This document shows, piece after piece, positions 8,217 to 15,962 of a stretch of DNA of 18,016 nucleotides. The notes under the pieces were generated by a model. It did no database searches and was not told where the DNA came from. It saw nothing but the letters and a program-made list of their open reading frames with translations. The position numbers and the translations under genes were made by a program. Each line of letters starts with the position of its first letter. Position 1 is the stretch's first letter. The DNA is from JAYEIA01 sp964472505 (lineage in GTDB: Bacteria; Bacteroidota; Bacteroidia; Bacteroidales; JAADGE01), in NCBI GenBank assembly GCA_964472505.1, contig CAYYQW010000074.1, forward strand, positions 1 through 18,016. The letters run 5' to 3'.

Positions 8217-8251
8217 AAAAAACCGGATTGTAGTTACAATCCGGTTTTTTT
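8217..8251 (+). terminator. Rho-independent terminator of the DUF2795-type gene (probably bidirectional)
   Basis: Arms 8217-8232 and 8235-8250 are perfectly complementary (core ccggattgta / tacaatccgg), with an A tract before and a T tract after. It is symmetric enough to stop transcription from both sides. Confidence 0.9.
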
Positions 8252-8267
8252 GTTTTATGCTGCAATT

Positions 8268-8297
8268 AAAAAGCCCCGCATTGCTGCGAGGCTTTTT
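8268..8297 (-). terminator. Rho-independent terminator of the ferredoxin gene
   Basis: Arms 8268-8280 and 8285-8297 pair over 13 positions with one imperfect position. On the minus strand that position is a G-U wobble, but on the plus strand it is a C-A mismatch, so the hairpin is better formed in the ferredoxin transcript. Confidence 0.85.
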
Positions 8298-8322
8298 GTT
8301 TTTCTCAAAAAAGAAAAACTGC

Positions 8323-8517
8323 TTAGTCTTCCTCGAATTGAATAACTTCTACGGGGCAGCTCTCAGCAGATTCTTTTATTTCGTCTTCGTTTGCTTCAAA
8401 GTCAGCGCCGTCAATTACTTCAGCCTCGTCTTCAACAACGAAAACATCGGGAGCAATTTCTTCGCAAAGTCCGCAAACGGTGCAACCTTCTTCTATCCAT
8501 ACTTTTTTAATAGCCAT
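8323..8517 (-). CDS. 4Fe-4S ferredoxin, single cluster
   Basis: This 64-residue electron carrier binds one 4Fe-4S cluster through C12, C15 and C18 (GCTVCGLCEEIAPDVF) and C54 (AESCPVEVIQ). There is no second CxxCxxC set. The protein is strongly acidic, as usual for low-potential ferredoxins. It has a clear promoter at 8563-8593 and its own terminator, so it is monocistronic. Redox partners cannot be told from this window. Confidence 0.95.
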   Translation of the reverse strand: MAIKKVWIEEGCTVCGLCEEIAPDVFVVEDEAEVIDGADFEANEDEIKESAESCPVEVIQFEED

Positions 8518-8562
8518 AATCTTTAGATTTTATGTTGGTAACAGAATTTAATTAAATTTCAG

Positions 8563-8593
8563 CAAAGCTAAGCATATATTTCTACCCGGCAAA
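8563..8593 (-). promoter_or_regulatory. Promoter for the ferredoxin gene
   Basis: Read on the minus strand: TTTG at 8593-8590, a 19-base spacer and TAGCTTTG at 8570-8563, a textbook Bacteroidota promoter 46 bases upstream of the ferredoxin ATG. Confidence 0.7.
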
Positions 8594-8638
8594 AAAACTA
8601 ATGCCCGGTTTTTTAATTTAGAAATATTCTAAACCATA

Positions 8639-10105
8639 TTACTCTCTAACCGTTTGCTCTTTTCCTTTGAGCATGTATTTATTATAAAGTATTAAGCTTA
8701 AAGCAGTAACAAAACCAATGCCTGCAAATACATACCAAATTTTTGAAGGATTGTAAGTGTCCCACAAAATTTGTGTCAGTCCGGCTGTATCGGTATTTAG
8801 AATCTCTGCCGAACGACTGATAAAATCATTTTTAGTAAAAGCTTCTCCTATTTCCGGAAGTTCATGCCCGCGGCTCTCCATTTCGCGTCGCAAAAGTGAA
8901 ATTTTATCGGAGGTACGTTCATAAACCGGGCCTGAAATAATACCCGCAAAATAATTACCCACCGCAATGGGCAAAAAAGAGGTTCCCATATACAAAGCTT
9001 CTTTATTTTTTGGGGCTATGCGGCCTACATATTCCGTAAATTTTGGTGAGCTTGCCATTTCACCGAAAGAAAATATCAACACCGAAAGCACAACATACAT
9101 CGGGTTGTTAGTAGCAAAAGCCAAACCGATTCCCAAACTCACTACAATTAATCCGCCCACAATACTGCTGATGGGCTTAAAGCGCATAACAAAGGTAGAA
9201 ACCACCAATTGAAACAGAATAATAAAAAATGCGTCTAAATTAATAATCATCTCAGGCGCTACGGTGCCTTCAGGCGTTCCGAAAGCAGCGGCCAAACCGG
9301 GCCAAAAAGATGCAATATTATTGTACAAAATGCTTGTATCCACCCATTGGTCTATATAGTTGGGAAGTGTATAAAATAATTGATTGAATAATGTCCAAAA
9401 GCCAACCATAATCAAAAGAAAAACAGCCAATTTGGCATCTTTTAGAGCGGTAAAAATATTTAAAACCGACTGTTTTACCGAAGCCCAAAACGGACTGTCT
9501 GATTTTTCTCGATCCGGTTCTTTGTAAAAAAATAAAACTAAAATAAGATTCACCAAAATAGCCGAAGCCGCCATTACAAATACAATTTTCCAACCCAAAG
9601 CATGCCGTAGTTTGGAAGAAAAGACGGGGCCCAAAAATCCGCCGATATTAATCATCATATAAAAAATTCCGAAACCAATGGATGAGTTTTTAGGATTGGT
9701 AGTTTTGGCAATGGTAGCAGAAATAACCGGCTTAAACATGGCTGCACCTACGGCTACATATAAAAATGCAAAAAACACCGCTCCATATCCTGTAAAAACA
9801 CCCATCAGATAATAACCGGAACCTAAAATCAAATAAGCCAAAATCAGCATTAGCCGGTATCCGAAACGATCGGCCAAGGCACCGGTAATTATGGGCAAAA
9901 AGTATAAAATAGACGTTACCGTTCCCATAATGGTTCCTTTCTGTGTTTGTGTGAAACCCAAAGCTCCTTCATCGGTGGAATTGGTAAGGTACAAAGCCAA
10001 TACATTAAACAGGCCGTACCATGCCCATCGCTCAAAAAGCTCCATACTGTTGGCTACCCAGAAAGTTTTGGAATAGCCCCGTATTACTTGACTAAACTTG
10101 CTCAT
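8639..10105 (-). CDS. POT-family (proton-dependent oligopeptide) MFS transporter
   Basis: This 488-residue polytopic membrane protein has about 12 hydrophobic segments. The first helix carries ELFERWAWYG (E22, E25, R26, Y30), a variant of the POT signature ExxERFxYYG used for proton coupling. ADRFGYRLML is the MFS loop 2-3 motif, and NIGGFLGP lies in the fifth helix. The family imports di- and tripeptides with protons across the inner membrane; some members move other solutes, so peptide specificity is inferred. A large soluble loop (about residues 400-450, SDKISLLRREMESRGHELP) precedes the last helix. It is divergent from nrnA with a 142-base gap in which no consensus promoter was seen. Confidence 0.88.
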   Translation of the reverse strand: MSKFSQVIRGYSKTFWVANSMELFERWAWYGLFNVLALYLTNSTDEGALGFTQTQKGTIMGTVTSILYFLPIITGALADRFGYRLMLILAYLILGSGYYLMGVFTGYGAVFFAFLYVAVGAAMFKPVISATIAKTTNPKNSSIGFGIFYMMINIGGFLGPVFSSKLRHALGWKIVFVMAASAILVNLILVLFFYKEPDREKSDSPFWASVKQSVLNIFTALKDAKLAVFLLIMVGFWTLFNQLFYTLPNYIDQWVDTSILYNNIASFWPGLAAAFGTPEGTVAPEMIINLDAFFIILFQLVVSTFVMRFKPISSIVGGLIVVSLGIGLAFATNNPMYVVLSVLIFSFGEMASSPKFTEYVGRIAPKNKEALYMGTSFLPIAVGNYFAGIISGPVYERTSDKISLLRREMESRGHELPEIGEAFTKNDFISRSAEILNTDTAGLTQILWDTYNPSKIWYVFAGIGFVTALSLILYNKYMLKGKEQTVRE

Positions 10106-10247
10106 ACATCTGATTTTTTAAATTTTTAAAAGTCGAAAGATATATTTTTCCGGTCACATAATTAATGAACATTTAGTATTTATTTCAAACGGCATTGCCG
10201 GATTTAAACAAAAACCTGTAATTTAGCTGTTTTAAAAAAAACATCAC

Positions 10248-11267
10248 GTGAAAAATATTACACCCGACAACGCCAATAAAATAATTGAACTAATAAATAA
10301 TACCGAAAAAATATGCCTGCTTGGGCATCATAACCCGGACGGCGATGCCATAGCCGGTTGTTTGGCCTTTCAACGTATTCTTAAAAATACCGGAAAAGAT
10401 TCAATCGTTATTATGCCTTCCGATATGCCGGATTTCTTAGAATTTCTGCCCGGAAGCGAAGATATCGTAACTCACAAAAATAACGAAAAAGACAGCCCGG
10501 CCGTAAAACACTTGCAAGAAGCCGACCTGATTCTTTGCATTGATTTTAATGCTCCATCGCGCGTTAAAGCTCTGGAAGATACATTAAGAAAATCCGAAGC
10601 AATTAAAATACTCATGGATCATCATCCGGAGCCGGAAGACTTTGCCGAGTACGCCCTTTCAAAAACCGAGAGCAGTTCAGCTTCCGAAGTTGTGTTTGAA
10701 TTTATGGAATGGGCCGGCCTGCGTCAATTTTTTGATAAAGAAACGGCCATGATTTTATACACCGGCATTATGACCGATACGCTTAACTTTAGTATCAATA
10801 CCGCCGGCAAAAAAACTTTTGGACGAATAGCCGAGCTCTTAGATTTTGACATCAATAAAGAAGAAATATACGACGCCGTATATAATACATTTTCTTGGAG
10901 TCGCATGCAACTCATGGGACATTTAATAAGCAATAAAACAACATTTATAGAGGAGCATCAAGTGGCTTACACTATTTTTGAAAAAAGTGATAAAGAAAAA
11001 TTCAACTATAAACTTGGCGACCACGAAGGCATTGTAAATATTCCCCTTTCGGTACAAAATGTTAAAGCTTCCGTTATTTTTATGGAAAATGATAATAAAA
11101 TTAAAGTATCACTGCGCTCAAAAGCCGGTTTTGACGTAAACGCCCTCGCCCGAAAATATTTTGACGGCGGCGGCCACCAACAAGCTGCAGGTGGAACTTT
11201 ACACATAAAAGTTGAAGAAATACCTAAGTTTTTAAAGAATGCTTTGGATAATTTTGAAAAAGAATAA
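10248..11267 (+). CDS. nrnA: DHH/DHHA1 phosphoesterase, NrnA-like oligoribonuclease/pAp phosphatase
   Basis: This 339-residue protein starts at GTG. It has the DHH metal-binding motifs: LLGHHNPDGDAIAG (H27, D31, D33), CIDFNAPSR (D99), and MDHHPEP (D124-H126). The DHHA1 nucleotide-binding loop GGGHQQAAGG sits at 307-316. NrnA-type enzymes degrade short oligoribonucleotides from the 5' end, and many also dephosphorylate pAp. Length is typical. It is separated by 6 bases from the FKBP lipoprotein gene. Cyclic dinucleotide or pGpG hydrolysis by a related DHH enzyme is an alternative, though no sensor or membrane domain is present. Confidence 0.9.
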   Translation: MKNITPDNANKIIELINNTEKICLLGHHNPDGDAIAGCLAFQRILKNTGKDSIVIMPSDMPDFLEFLPGSEDIVTHKNNEKDSPAVKHLQEADLILCIDFNAPSRVKALEDTLRKSEAIKILMDHHPEPEDFAEYALSKTESSSASEVVFEFMEWAGLRQFFDKETAMILYTGIMTDTLNFSINTAGKKTFGRIAELLDFDINKEEIYDAVYNTFSWSRMQLMGHLISNKTTFIEEHQVAYTIFEKSDKEKFNYKLGDHEGIVNIPLSVQNVKASVIFMENDNKIKVSLRSKAGFDVNALARKYFDGGGHQQAAGGTLHIKVEEIPKFLKNALDNFEKE

Positions 11268-11273
11268 AAAGCC

Positions 11274-11807
11274 ATGAAGACAATCTTAATATTATTAATG
11301 GCTGCTTTTTTGATAGCAGCATGCAACAACCAAGCCCCCTCTCCTGCTCCGGTAGAAATAACTTCCGACAAGGCTTTTCGTGATACTCTGGAAAATATAA
11401 ATAAAATATTGATTCAAAAAGATAACGAGCGGATAAATGCATACATAAAGCGCATGGAATGGAACATGAAAAAAACCGAAACGGGTTTGCGCTATGCCCT
11501 GATTGAGCAAAAAGGCAATGAAAAGATTAAAAACGATGATATTGTCACCATCGACTATCAAATAGAGCTATTGGACGGGACAGTAGCTTATAACAGCGAT
11601 GAAACCGGATACCGCAAACTGAAAATCGGAAAAACCGACAGTGAATCGGGCTTGCAGGAAGGCTTAAAGATGACAGGCAAGGGCGACAGTGCCGTTTTCA
11701 TTGCCCCGCCCTATCTGGCCAAAGGCCTTTTGGGCGATTTTGAAAAAATACCTGCTCGCTCCATACTCGTATATAAAATACGGGTTAAAGAAATTGAAAA
11801 CTTTTAA
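11274..11807 (+). CDS. FKBP-type peptidyl-prolyl isomerase lipoprotein (GldI-like)
   Basis: This 177-residue lipoprotein has a signal peptide ending in a lipobox (FLIAAC, C17 lipidated). It is followed by a linker and helix (residues 30-70) and a C-terminal FKBP domain (about 80-176) with NDDIVTIDYQIELLDGTVAYNS, LQEGLKMTGKGDSAVFIAPP and LVYKIRVKEIE. It should help fold proteins in the periplasm or at the outer membrane. The size and layout resemble GldI, needed for gliding in some Flavobacteria, but no other gliding genes are in view, so a general chaperone role is equally possible. It shares a transcript with the upstream nrnA-like gene. Confidence 0.88.
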   Translation: MKTILILLMAAFLIAACNNQAPSPAPVEITSDKAFRDTLENINKILIQKDNERINAYIKRMEWNMKKTETGLRYALIEQKGNEKIKNDDIVTIDYQIELLDGTVAYNSDETGYRKLKIGKTDSESGLQEGLKMTGKGDSAVFIAPPYLAKGLLGDFEKIPARSILVYKIRVKEIENF

Positions 11808-11817
11808 TTTCCGGAAA

Positions 11818-12546
11818 TATAGCCACTAAGGCGCTAAGGCACTAAGTTCAGAACTCCTGACCTCACGTAAAACAGATTGTCGTTTTTTTTAGTAATACCT
11901 GAATTAGGTTAATAAGGTTTTTGAACATTTCGTTATTTTTTCTACTGAGGTTAAAACTTTGTAAATGAGGTTTTTAAAAGACCTTATTTAATTGGTTGCA
12001 ACCTCAGTAGAAAGGCTATACAAATACAGAAAAAAACCTTATTACATTATTTTACGACAACACAGGTTTACGAACAACATCACTTAACAAGCTGATAATC
12101 TGTTCAGGGGTCAGGAGTTCTGAAGTTTTTCCTCAACAAGCTAAATGCAGAATTATTAGTTTTTTCTTTGTGCCTTCGTGCCTTTGTGGCTATGCTTTTT
12201 ACAAGTTTTTTAATGCCACTAAGGCACCAAGGCGCTAAGTTTTTCCTCAACAAGCTAAATGCAGAATTATTGGTTTTTTCTTTGTGCCTTTGAGTCTTTG
12301 TGGCTATGCTTTTTACAAGTTTTTCAATGCCACTAAGGCGCTAAGACGCTAAGTTTTTCCTCAACAAGCTAAATGCAGAATTAATGTTCTTTTCTTTGTG
12401 CCTTTGTGTCTTTGTGGCTATGCTTTTTACAAGTTTTTCAAATGCCACTAAGGCACCAAGACACTAAGTTTTTCCTCAACAAGCTAAATGCAGAATTAAT
12501 GTTCTTTTCTTTGTGCCTTTGTGTCTTTGTGGCTATGCTTTTTATA
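11818..12546. repeat. Tandem hairpin repeat array, left block (4 units)
   Basis: Units of about 115 bases begin with GCCACTAAGG at 11822, 12215, 12329 and 12444. Each unit has arm A (three octamer-like copies such as gccactaa), a core ending tcctcaacaagctaaatgca, arm B (octamers such as ctttgtgc and ctttgtgg), and a linker tatgctttttacaag. Arm B of one unit and arm A of the next are imperfect reverse complements of about 25 bases, with a mismatch roughly every eighth base. The first unit is interrupted by a 274-bp foldback element. No ORF of credible coding quality is present. Confidence 0.9.
11849..12122. mobile_element. MITE-like foldback element with 5-bp target duplication
   Basis: The ends are perfect 14-bp inverted repeats (CAGAACTCCTGACC at 11849-11862 and its complement at 12109-12122). 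Direct copies of AAGTT flank it (11844-11848 and 12123-12127). Removing the element plus one AAGTT restores the ctaagtttttcctc string seen in the other units. Internal inverted pairs (aataaggttttt / aaaaaccttatt and ttctactgaggtt / aacctcagtagaa) make most of the element a long imperfect hairpin. It encodes nothing of useful size and would need a transposase in trans. Confidence 0.88.
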
Positions 12547-12601
12547 CCTCAAACCAACAAAATCCGACATTTTTAAGGGCATTCGGGCAATTGTTGATGA
12601 T

Positions 12602-12901
12602 TTACTTAATTCTTAAATCATCAGGATTCTGTCTGCAGTCCCAAACTGTATGAACAACTATCATTTCAGTCGTAATTTCATAGAATAAAATAAATTCATC
12701 AACAATCAATCCGCGAACAGATTCCATATCCGTCTTTATCCCGATTTCAGGTTGTTTAATAAGAAGCGATAATTCTTTCTTGAATTTTTTATATAGTTTT
12801 TTCGAATAAGTTTCACTTTTATTCCTTTCAGTATAAAAATCAAGTATCTCGAAAAGCTTGAGCTTTGCTCTGTGAGACCAGACTATCGTGCGCTTAACCA
12901 T
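12602..12901 (-). CDS. ParE/RelE-family toxin
   Basis: This 99-residue protein has the RelE/ParE superfamily layout. It starts with a basic strand and helix (KRTIVWSHRAKLKLFEILDF), followed by a lysine-rich helix (YSKKLYKKFKKELSLLIKQP) and then strands ending VDEFILFYEITTEMIVVHTV, with WDCRQNP near the end. Such toxins inhibit gyrase (ParE) or cleave ribosome-bound mRNA (RelE); which one applies cannot be decided from sequence. It overlaps the antitoxin gene by 19 bases, a strong sign of coupled translation. The pair lies inside the tandem repeat array. Confidence 0.9.
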   Translation of the reverse strand: MVKRTIVWSHRAKLKLFEILDFYTERNKSETYSKKLYKKFKKELSLLIKQPEIGIKTDMESVRGLIVDEFILFYEITTEMIVVHTVWDCRQNPDDLRIK

Positions 12902-13119
12902 CTATCAAATTCTTTATCAAGTTCAACTTGGTCAAGAAAAAGTCCTTGATCAGTTTCTTTCATGGATTCATTTATCTCAAAACCTTGCTCATTTGTCAAT
13001 AAAAGAATTTTAGAATCTGCTTTTGAATCAAGAATTGTCTTTAGCGCTTTCAAGAAAGAAACATCATCAATCTCCGCAATTCTGTGTATCAATAATTTCT
13101 TTAATTCAATTGCACTCAT
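12883..13119 (-). CDS. Antitoxin of the ParE/RelE pair
   Basis: This 78-residue protein precedes and overlaps the toxin gene by 19 bases. The N-terminal half is helical (MSAIELKKLLIHRIAEIDDV, then FLKALKTILDSK). The C-terminal half is acidic (ESMKETDQGLFLDQVELDKE) and ends DRWLSAR, consistent with a tail that wraps around the toxin. It resembles short antitoxins paired with ParE-like toxins in Bacteroidota. A TATCTTTA box, one base off TAnnTTTG, lies about 21 bases upstream (13141-13148). Role is from context plus general shape. Confidence 0.82.
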   Translation of the reverse strand: MSAIELKKLLIHRIAEIDDVSFLKALKTILDSKADSKILLLTNEQGFEINESMKETDQGLFLDQVELDKEFDRWLSAR

Positions 13120-13202
13120 AGTTTTAAAGTTTAATTAATGTAAAGATACAACTTTTTCAAGAAATGGACTTTTATATCAAAAATTCTTTCAACAATCATT
13201 AC

Positions 13203-13948
13203 CGGCAACAAGCTAAAGGCCGAAATGATAGATTTCCTTTGTGTCTTCGTGTCTTTGTGGCTATGCTTTTTACAAGTTTTTCAAATGCCACTAAGGCACC
13301 AAGGCTCTAAATTTTTCCTCAACAAGCTAAACGCAGAATTATTGGTTTTTTCTTCGTGCCATTGTGTCTTTGTGGCTATGCCTTTACAAGTTTTTCAAAT
13401 GCCACTAAGGCGCTAAGTCACTAAGTCTTTCCTCAATAAGCTAAATGCAGAATTTTTGGTTTTTTTTTCGTGCCTTCGTGTCTTTGTGGCTATGCTTTTA
13501 CAAGTTTTTCAAATGCCACTAAGGCGCTAAGACTCTAAGTTTTTCCTCAGCAAGCTGAATGCAGAATTATCAGTTTTTTTCTTCGTGCCTTTGTGTCTTT
13601 GTGGCTATGCTTTTTACAAGTTTTTCAAATGCCACTAAGGCACCAAGGCTCTAAGTTTTTCCTCAGCAAGCTGAATGCAGAATTATCAGTTTTTTTCTTC
13701 GTGCCTTTGTGTCTTTGTGGCTATGCTTTTTACAAGTTTTTCAAATGCCACTAAGGCACCAAGACACTAAGTTTTTCCCCAACAAGCTAAATGCAGAATT
13801 AATGTTCTTTTCTTTGTGCCTTTGTGTCTTTGTGGCTATGTTTTTACAAGTTTTTTAATGCCACTAAGGCGCCAAGACACTAAGTTTTTCCTCAACAAGC
13901 TAAATGCAGAAATGATAGATATTCTTCGTGTCTTTGTGGCTATATAGC
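13203..13948. repeat. Tandem hairpin repeat array, right block (partial unit plus 6 units)
   Basis: This is the same repeat family and orientation as the left block. It starts with a partial unit lacking arm A (from about 13203), then full starts at 13287, 13401, 13515, 13631, 13747 and 13860. Spacing is 113-116 bases. Bases 13533-13647 are identical to 13649-13763, showing a recent duplication. The block ends at 13948, just 12 bases before the stop of the convergent C45 hydrolase gene. Together the two blocks fill the intergenic space between two convergent genes. Confidence 0.9.
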
Positions 13949-13959
13949 TAAAACCCTTA

Positions 13960-15660
13960 TCAATCTCCCGGAATATCTTCAATTTTGTTTTGAATGCGCT
14001 TTTTTTCCGGCAAAGTACTGATCTCTTTTTCTAAAGCCTTTAAATAATATGTTTCTGCATTTTCATACTGCTCATATTCGGCGCAATAATCGCCGGCCAA
14101 CTCATAAGCATAAAAATACTCGGGATTAGATGCAATCAAAGCCTCCGGTAAATCAGCCCGGTAAGCACTGCTCTCTGTATCTGCCGTATATTTTTGAATT
14201 TTCTTCTTCAAGCTTTTATACAATTCAAAGCGATCGAATCCGCCGTTGCATAAAAAAGAATCCGGTGGTACAATGTATGCTTCTTCATAAATTTCACGAT
14301 TTACTGTCATATTCGGAAACGAAGAAAACACACTGTCCAAATCATAACAAACATACTTGCCGAGCTGAAAAGGACTTGTTGAAATCCAAAATTTTAATTC
14401 ATCCGGTTTAAAGATGACCGAATGGTGTGCAATCAGTTGATTAATGGCTTTTTCATTAGACAGACCGATATTTTCGCCCTTTTTCCCAAAGCGGTTTCGC
14501 AATATGTCCGCAGCCTTTCTGTAATCAGTTTTCGGATTTTCATCCAACAATTCGTTCATTCGTTCGTAGCGGTAAAAAGAAGAGCTTTCGCGGATATTTT
14601 CCACATTGGATTCCGTATTTTTCAAAGCTTCCGACTGAAAATGGTTGGGACCGATTACACGCTCGGTACCCGGATCAAAAAGCGCTACGGTTTTGGGCGT
14701 TATTTCTATTATCGCTGTTCGCTTGTTGTGTTGCGAGCCAATCATAAAAGCTTCCGAGACAAAGGCCTGCCGTTTTTTTGCAATTTCATAAGCCTGCTCT
14801 ATGGTTTCGGCATACTGCAAAATTTCACGGGCGATCAGTGAAACCGGAGCAGCTGCTTTTAGCGGAATTTCCGATTTTGCGGCATTCATGGTGAGTGTAA
14901 GCCCGCGGTCGTTCATGCCGGAAACCACGCCTATAAAACCGCCCCAAACCACGGTAACAAACCGATGCCCTTGAGAAGGATTATAAAAGGCCACGATTTT
15001 ATCCTCGGCAAAACGATCGCCCACATAAAAATCGAAATTTCGTCCGAGAATCATACTGCCGTCTGCTGTTTCGGAACCTCGAACGGAAAAAGAGGTACAA
15101 CCCACCATAGCCAAATCATTCAAAGCATGACCGATATCGTGTGCGCCGTGATAATTTAGTATCCGCTCATAATTGGAGCCGATGTACGAAAACTCACCGG
15201 ATGCGGCAAATGAAACTCCGTAAATTTCATGCAAATACTCATCGGGAATATAATCATGTATGTTTCGGTTAAACCAAGCTATCATGTATTTTAAAAACTT
15301 CAAGTAAGTTTCCGAAGGAATCATCTGTTTAATTTCATCGGTAAATGCTTCTTCTTGCTTTTGCACAAGCGCTTTAGTGAGTTTGCCTGCATGAACACCG
15401 CGCTCAAAAGCGTCGCCTTCTGCATACAGCTCATGAATACCGGATTCGCTTTGCCGATAGCGCGAATTGCCGGCGGCAAACAGCCCTTCTGAAATCTCTG
15501 TTACATCTGTTTCTAAAGCAGATTGATTAACAATTTCGGGCGGCTGAATGCGAACAGCCATAAAAAAGTACAGGGTAAAAGCAAGTATGAAAACAAGAAT
15601 ACCCCATAGAATATATTTCAAAATCTTTCTGAAAAGATTGCGTTTTTTTGCTTGCTTCAT
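13960..15660 (-). CDS. Membrane-anchored peptidase C45 / acyl-CoA:6-APA acyltransferase family hydrolase
   Basis: This 566-residue protein has a basic N-terminus and a single transmembrane segment (about residues 14-36, ILKYILWGILVFILAFTLYF). It is followed by an Ntn-hydrolase-like domain of the C45/AAT family: YAEGDAFERGVHAGKL at 79-94 and the proposed nucleophile C188 in VGCTSFSVRG, with DGSMILGRNFDF (N208, D210). C45 members cut amide bonds (for example penicillin side chains or acyl-amino acids) and usually self-cleave before the cysteine. The C-terminus from about residue 510 has one or two TPR-like helices (YAYELAGDYCAEYEQYENAE). The bulk should lie outside the inner membrane. The substrate is unknown. 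Confidence 0.82.
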   Translation of the reverse strand: MKQAKKRNLFRKILKYILWGILVFILAFTLYFFMAVRIQPPEIVNQSALETDVTEISEGLFAAGNSRYRQSESGIHELYAEGDAFERGVHAGKLTKALVQKQEEAFTDEIKQMIPSETYLKFLKYMIAWFNRNIHDYIPDEYLHEIYGVSFAASGEFSYIGSNYERILNYHGAHDIGHALNDLAMVGCTSFSVRGSETADGSMILGRNFDFYVGDRFAEDKIVAFYNPSQGHRFVTVVWGGFIGVVSGMNDRGLTLTMNAAKSEIPLKAAAPVSLIAREILQYAETIEQAYEIAKKRQAFVSEAFMIGSQHNKRTAIIEITPKTVALFDPGTERVIGPNHFQSEALKNTESNVENIRESSSFYRYERMNELLDENPKTDYRKAADILRNRFGKKGENIGLSNEKAINQLIAHHSVIFKPDELKFWISTSPFQLGKYVCYDLDSVFSSFPNMTVNREIYEEAYIVPPDSFLCNGGFDRFELYKSLKKKIQKYTADTESSAYRADLPEALIASNPEYFYAYELAGDYCAEYEQYENAETYYLKALEKEISTLPEKKRIQNKIEDIPGD

Positions 15661-15754
15661 TTTTCAAAATTAATTTTTACAATAGTATTAAAAAAACCAG
15701 AATCAGCAGGCAGAAAATATCGGTATTTTATGGGCTAAATATTATTTTGAGGTG

Positions 15755-15794
15755 CCGGGACTAATCCATTACCCTATTGTTTCCCGGTTTTTTT
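15755..15794 (+). terminator. Weak terminator-like hairpin in the MITE left arm
   Basis: CCGGGA (15755-15760) and TCCCGG (15782-15787) can pair across a 21-base loop and are followed by seven T. It is short-stemmed, and no plus-strand gene precedes it nearby, so it may only be part of the foldback structure. Confidence 0.3.
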
Positions 15795-15904
15795 AAAATT
15801 CCGGCTTCCTCAAATATTTTTTTATACAATAAATTATAACAACATCAAAAGTTCCATGCCGGATTAGTGCATTCGTTGGTAAAACATAGCGAAGCGGTGT
15901 ATAG

Positions 15905-15962
15905 CCACTAATGCACGAATAGTTTTTTATAAGCAGTTTGTTATTTATTCGTGCATCCGTGG
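15905..15962. repeat. Palindromic cgtgcat repeat inside the MITE
   Basis: Arms 15905-15921 (ccactaatgcacgaata) and 15946-15962 (tattcgtgcatccgtgg) are imperfect complements with a 24-base loop. Further single arms lie at about 15864-15882 and 15991-16004. The gccactaa start echoes arm A of the large array, but the rest differs. Confidence 0.7.

Noticed and set aside
8584..8614. Possible hairpin terminator of the POT transporter gene (ccgg ... ccgg plus T run)
   Set aside because: Only four bases pair well and it overlaps the ferredoxin -33 box.
12530..13190. Direct repeats at the toxin-antitoxin cassette borders (ctttttata / cttttata) as a target duplication
   Set aside because: The match is short, AT-rich and imperfect, and no terminal inverted repeats were found, so a transposition origin is not supported.
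13225..13416. 63-codon open frame inside the right repeat block
   Set aside because: It is translated repeat DNA with Phe/Leu/Cys-rich low-quality sequence, and it does not continue through all units.
11818..13948. Possible CRISPR array
   Set aside because: The repeated units are about 115 bases and nearly the same along their whole length, with no short constant repeat separated by unique spacers, and no cas genes nearby.
12215..13948. Possible integron attC-site array with the toxin-antitoxin pair as a cassette
   Set aside because: Units lack the paired attC core boxes (GTTRRRY / RYYYAAC) as far as I can see, there is no integrase gene, and most units carry no gene.
15665..15672. TAATTTTG box just upstream of the C45 hydrolase gene
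   Set aside because: It is only 5 bases from the ATG with no -33 box at the right distance, so transcription would begin at or inside the start codon.
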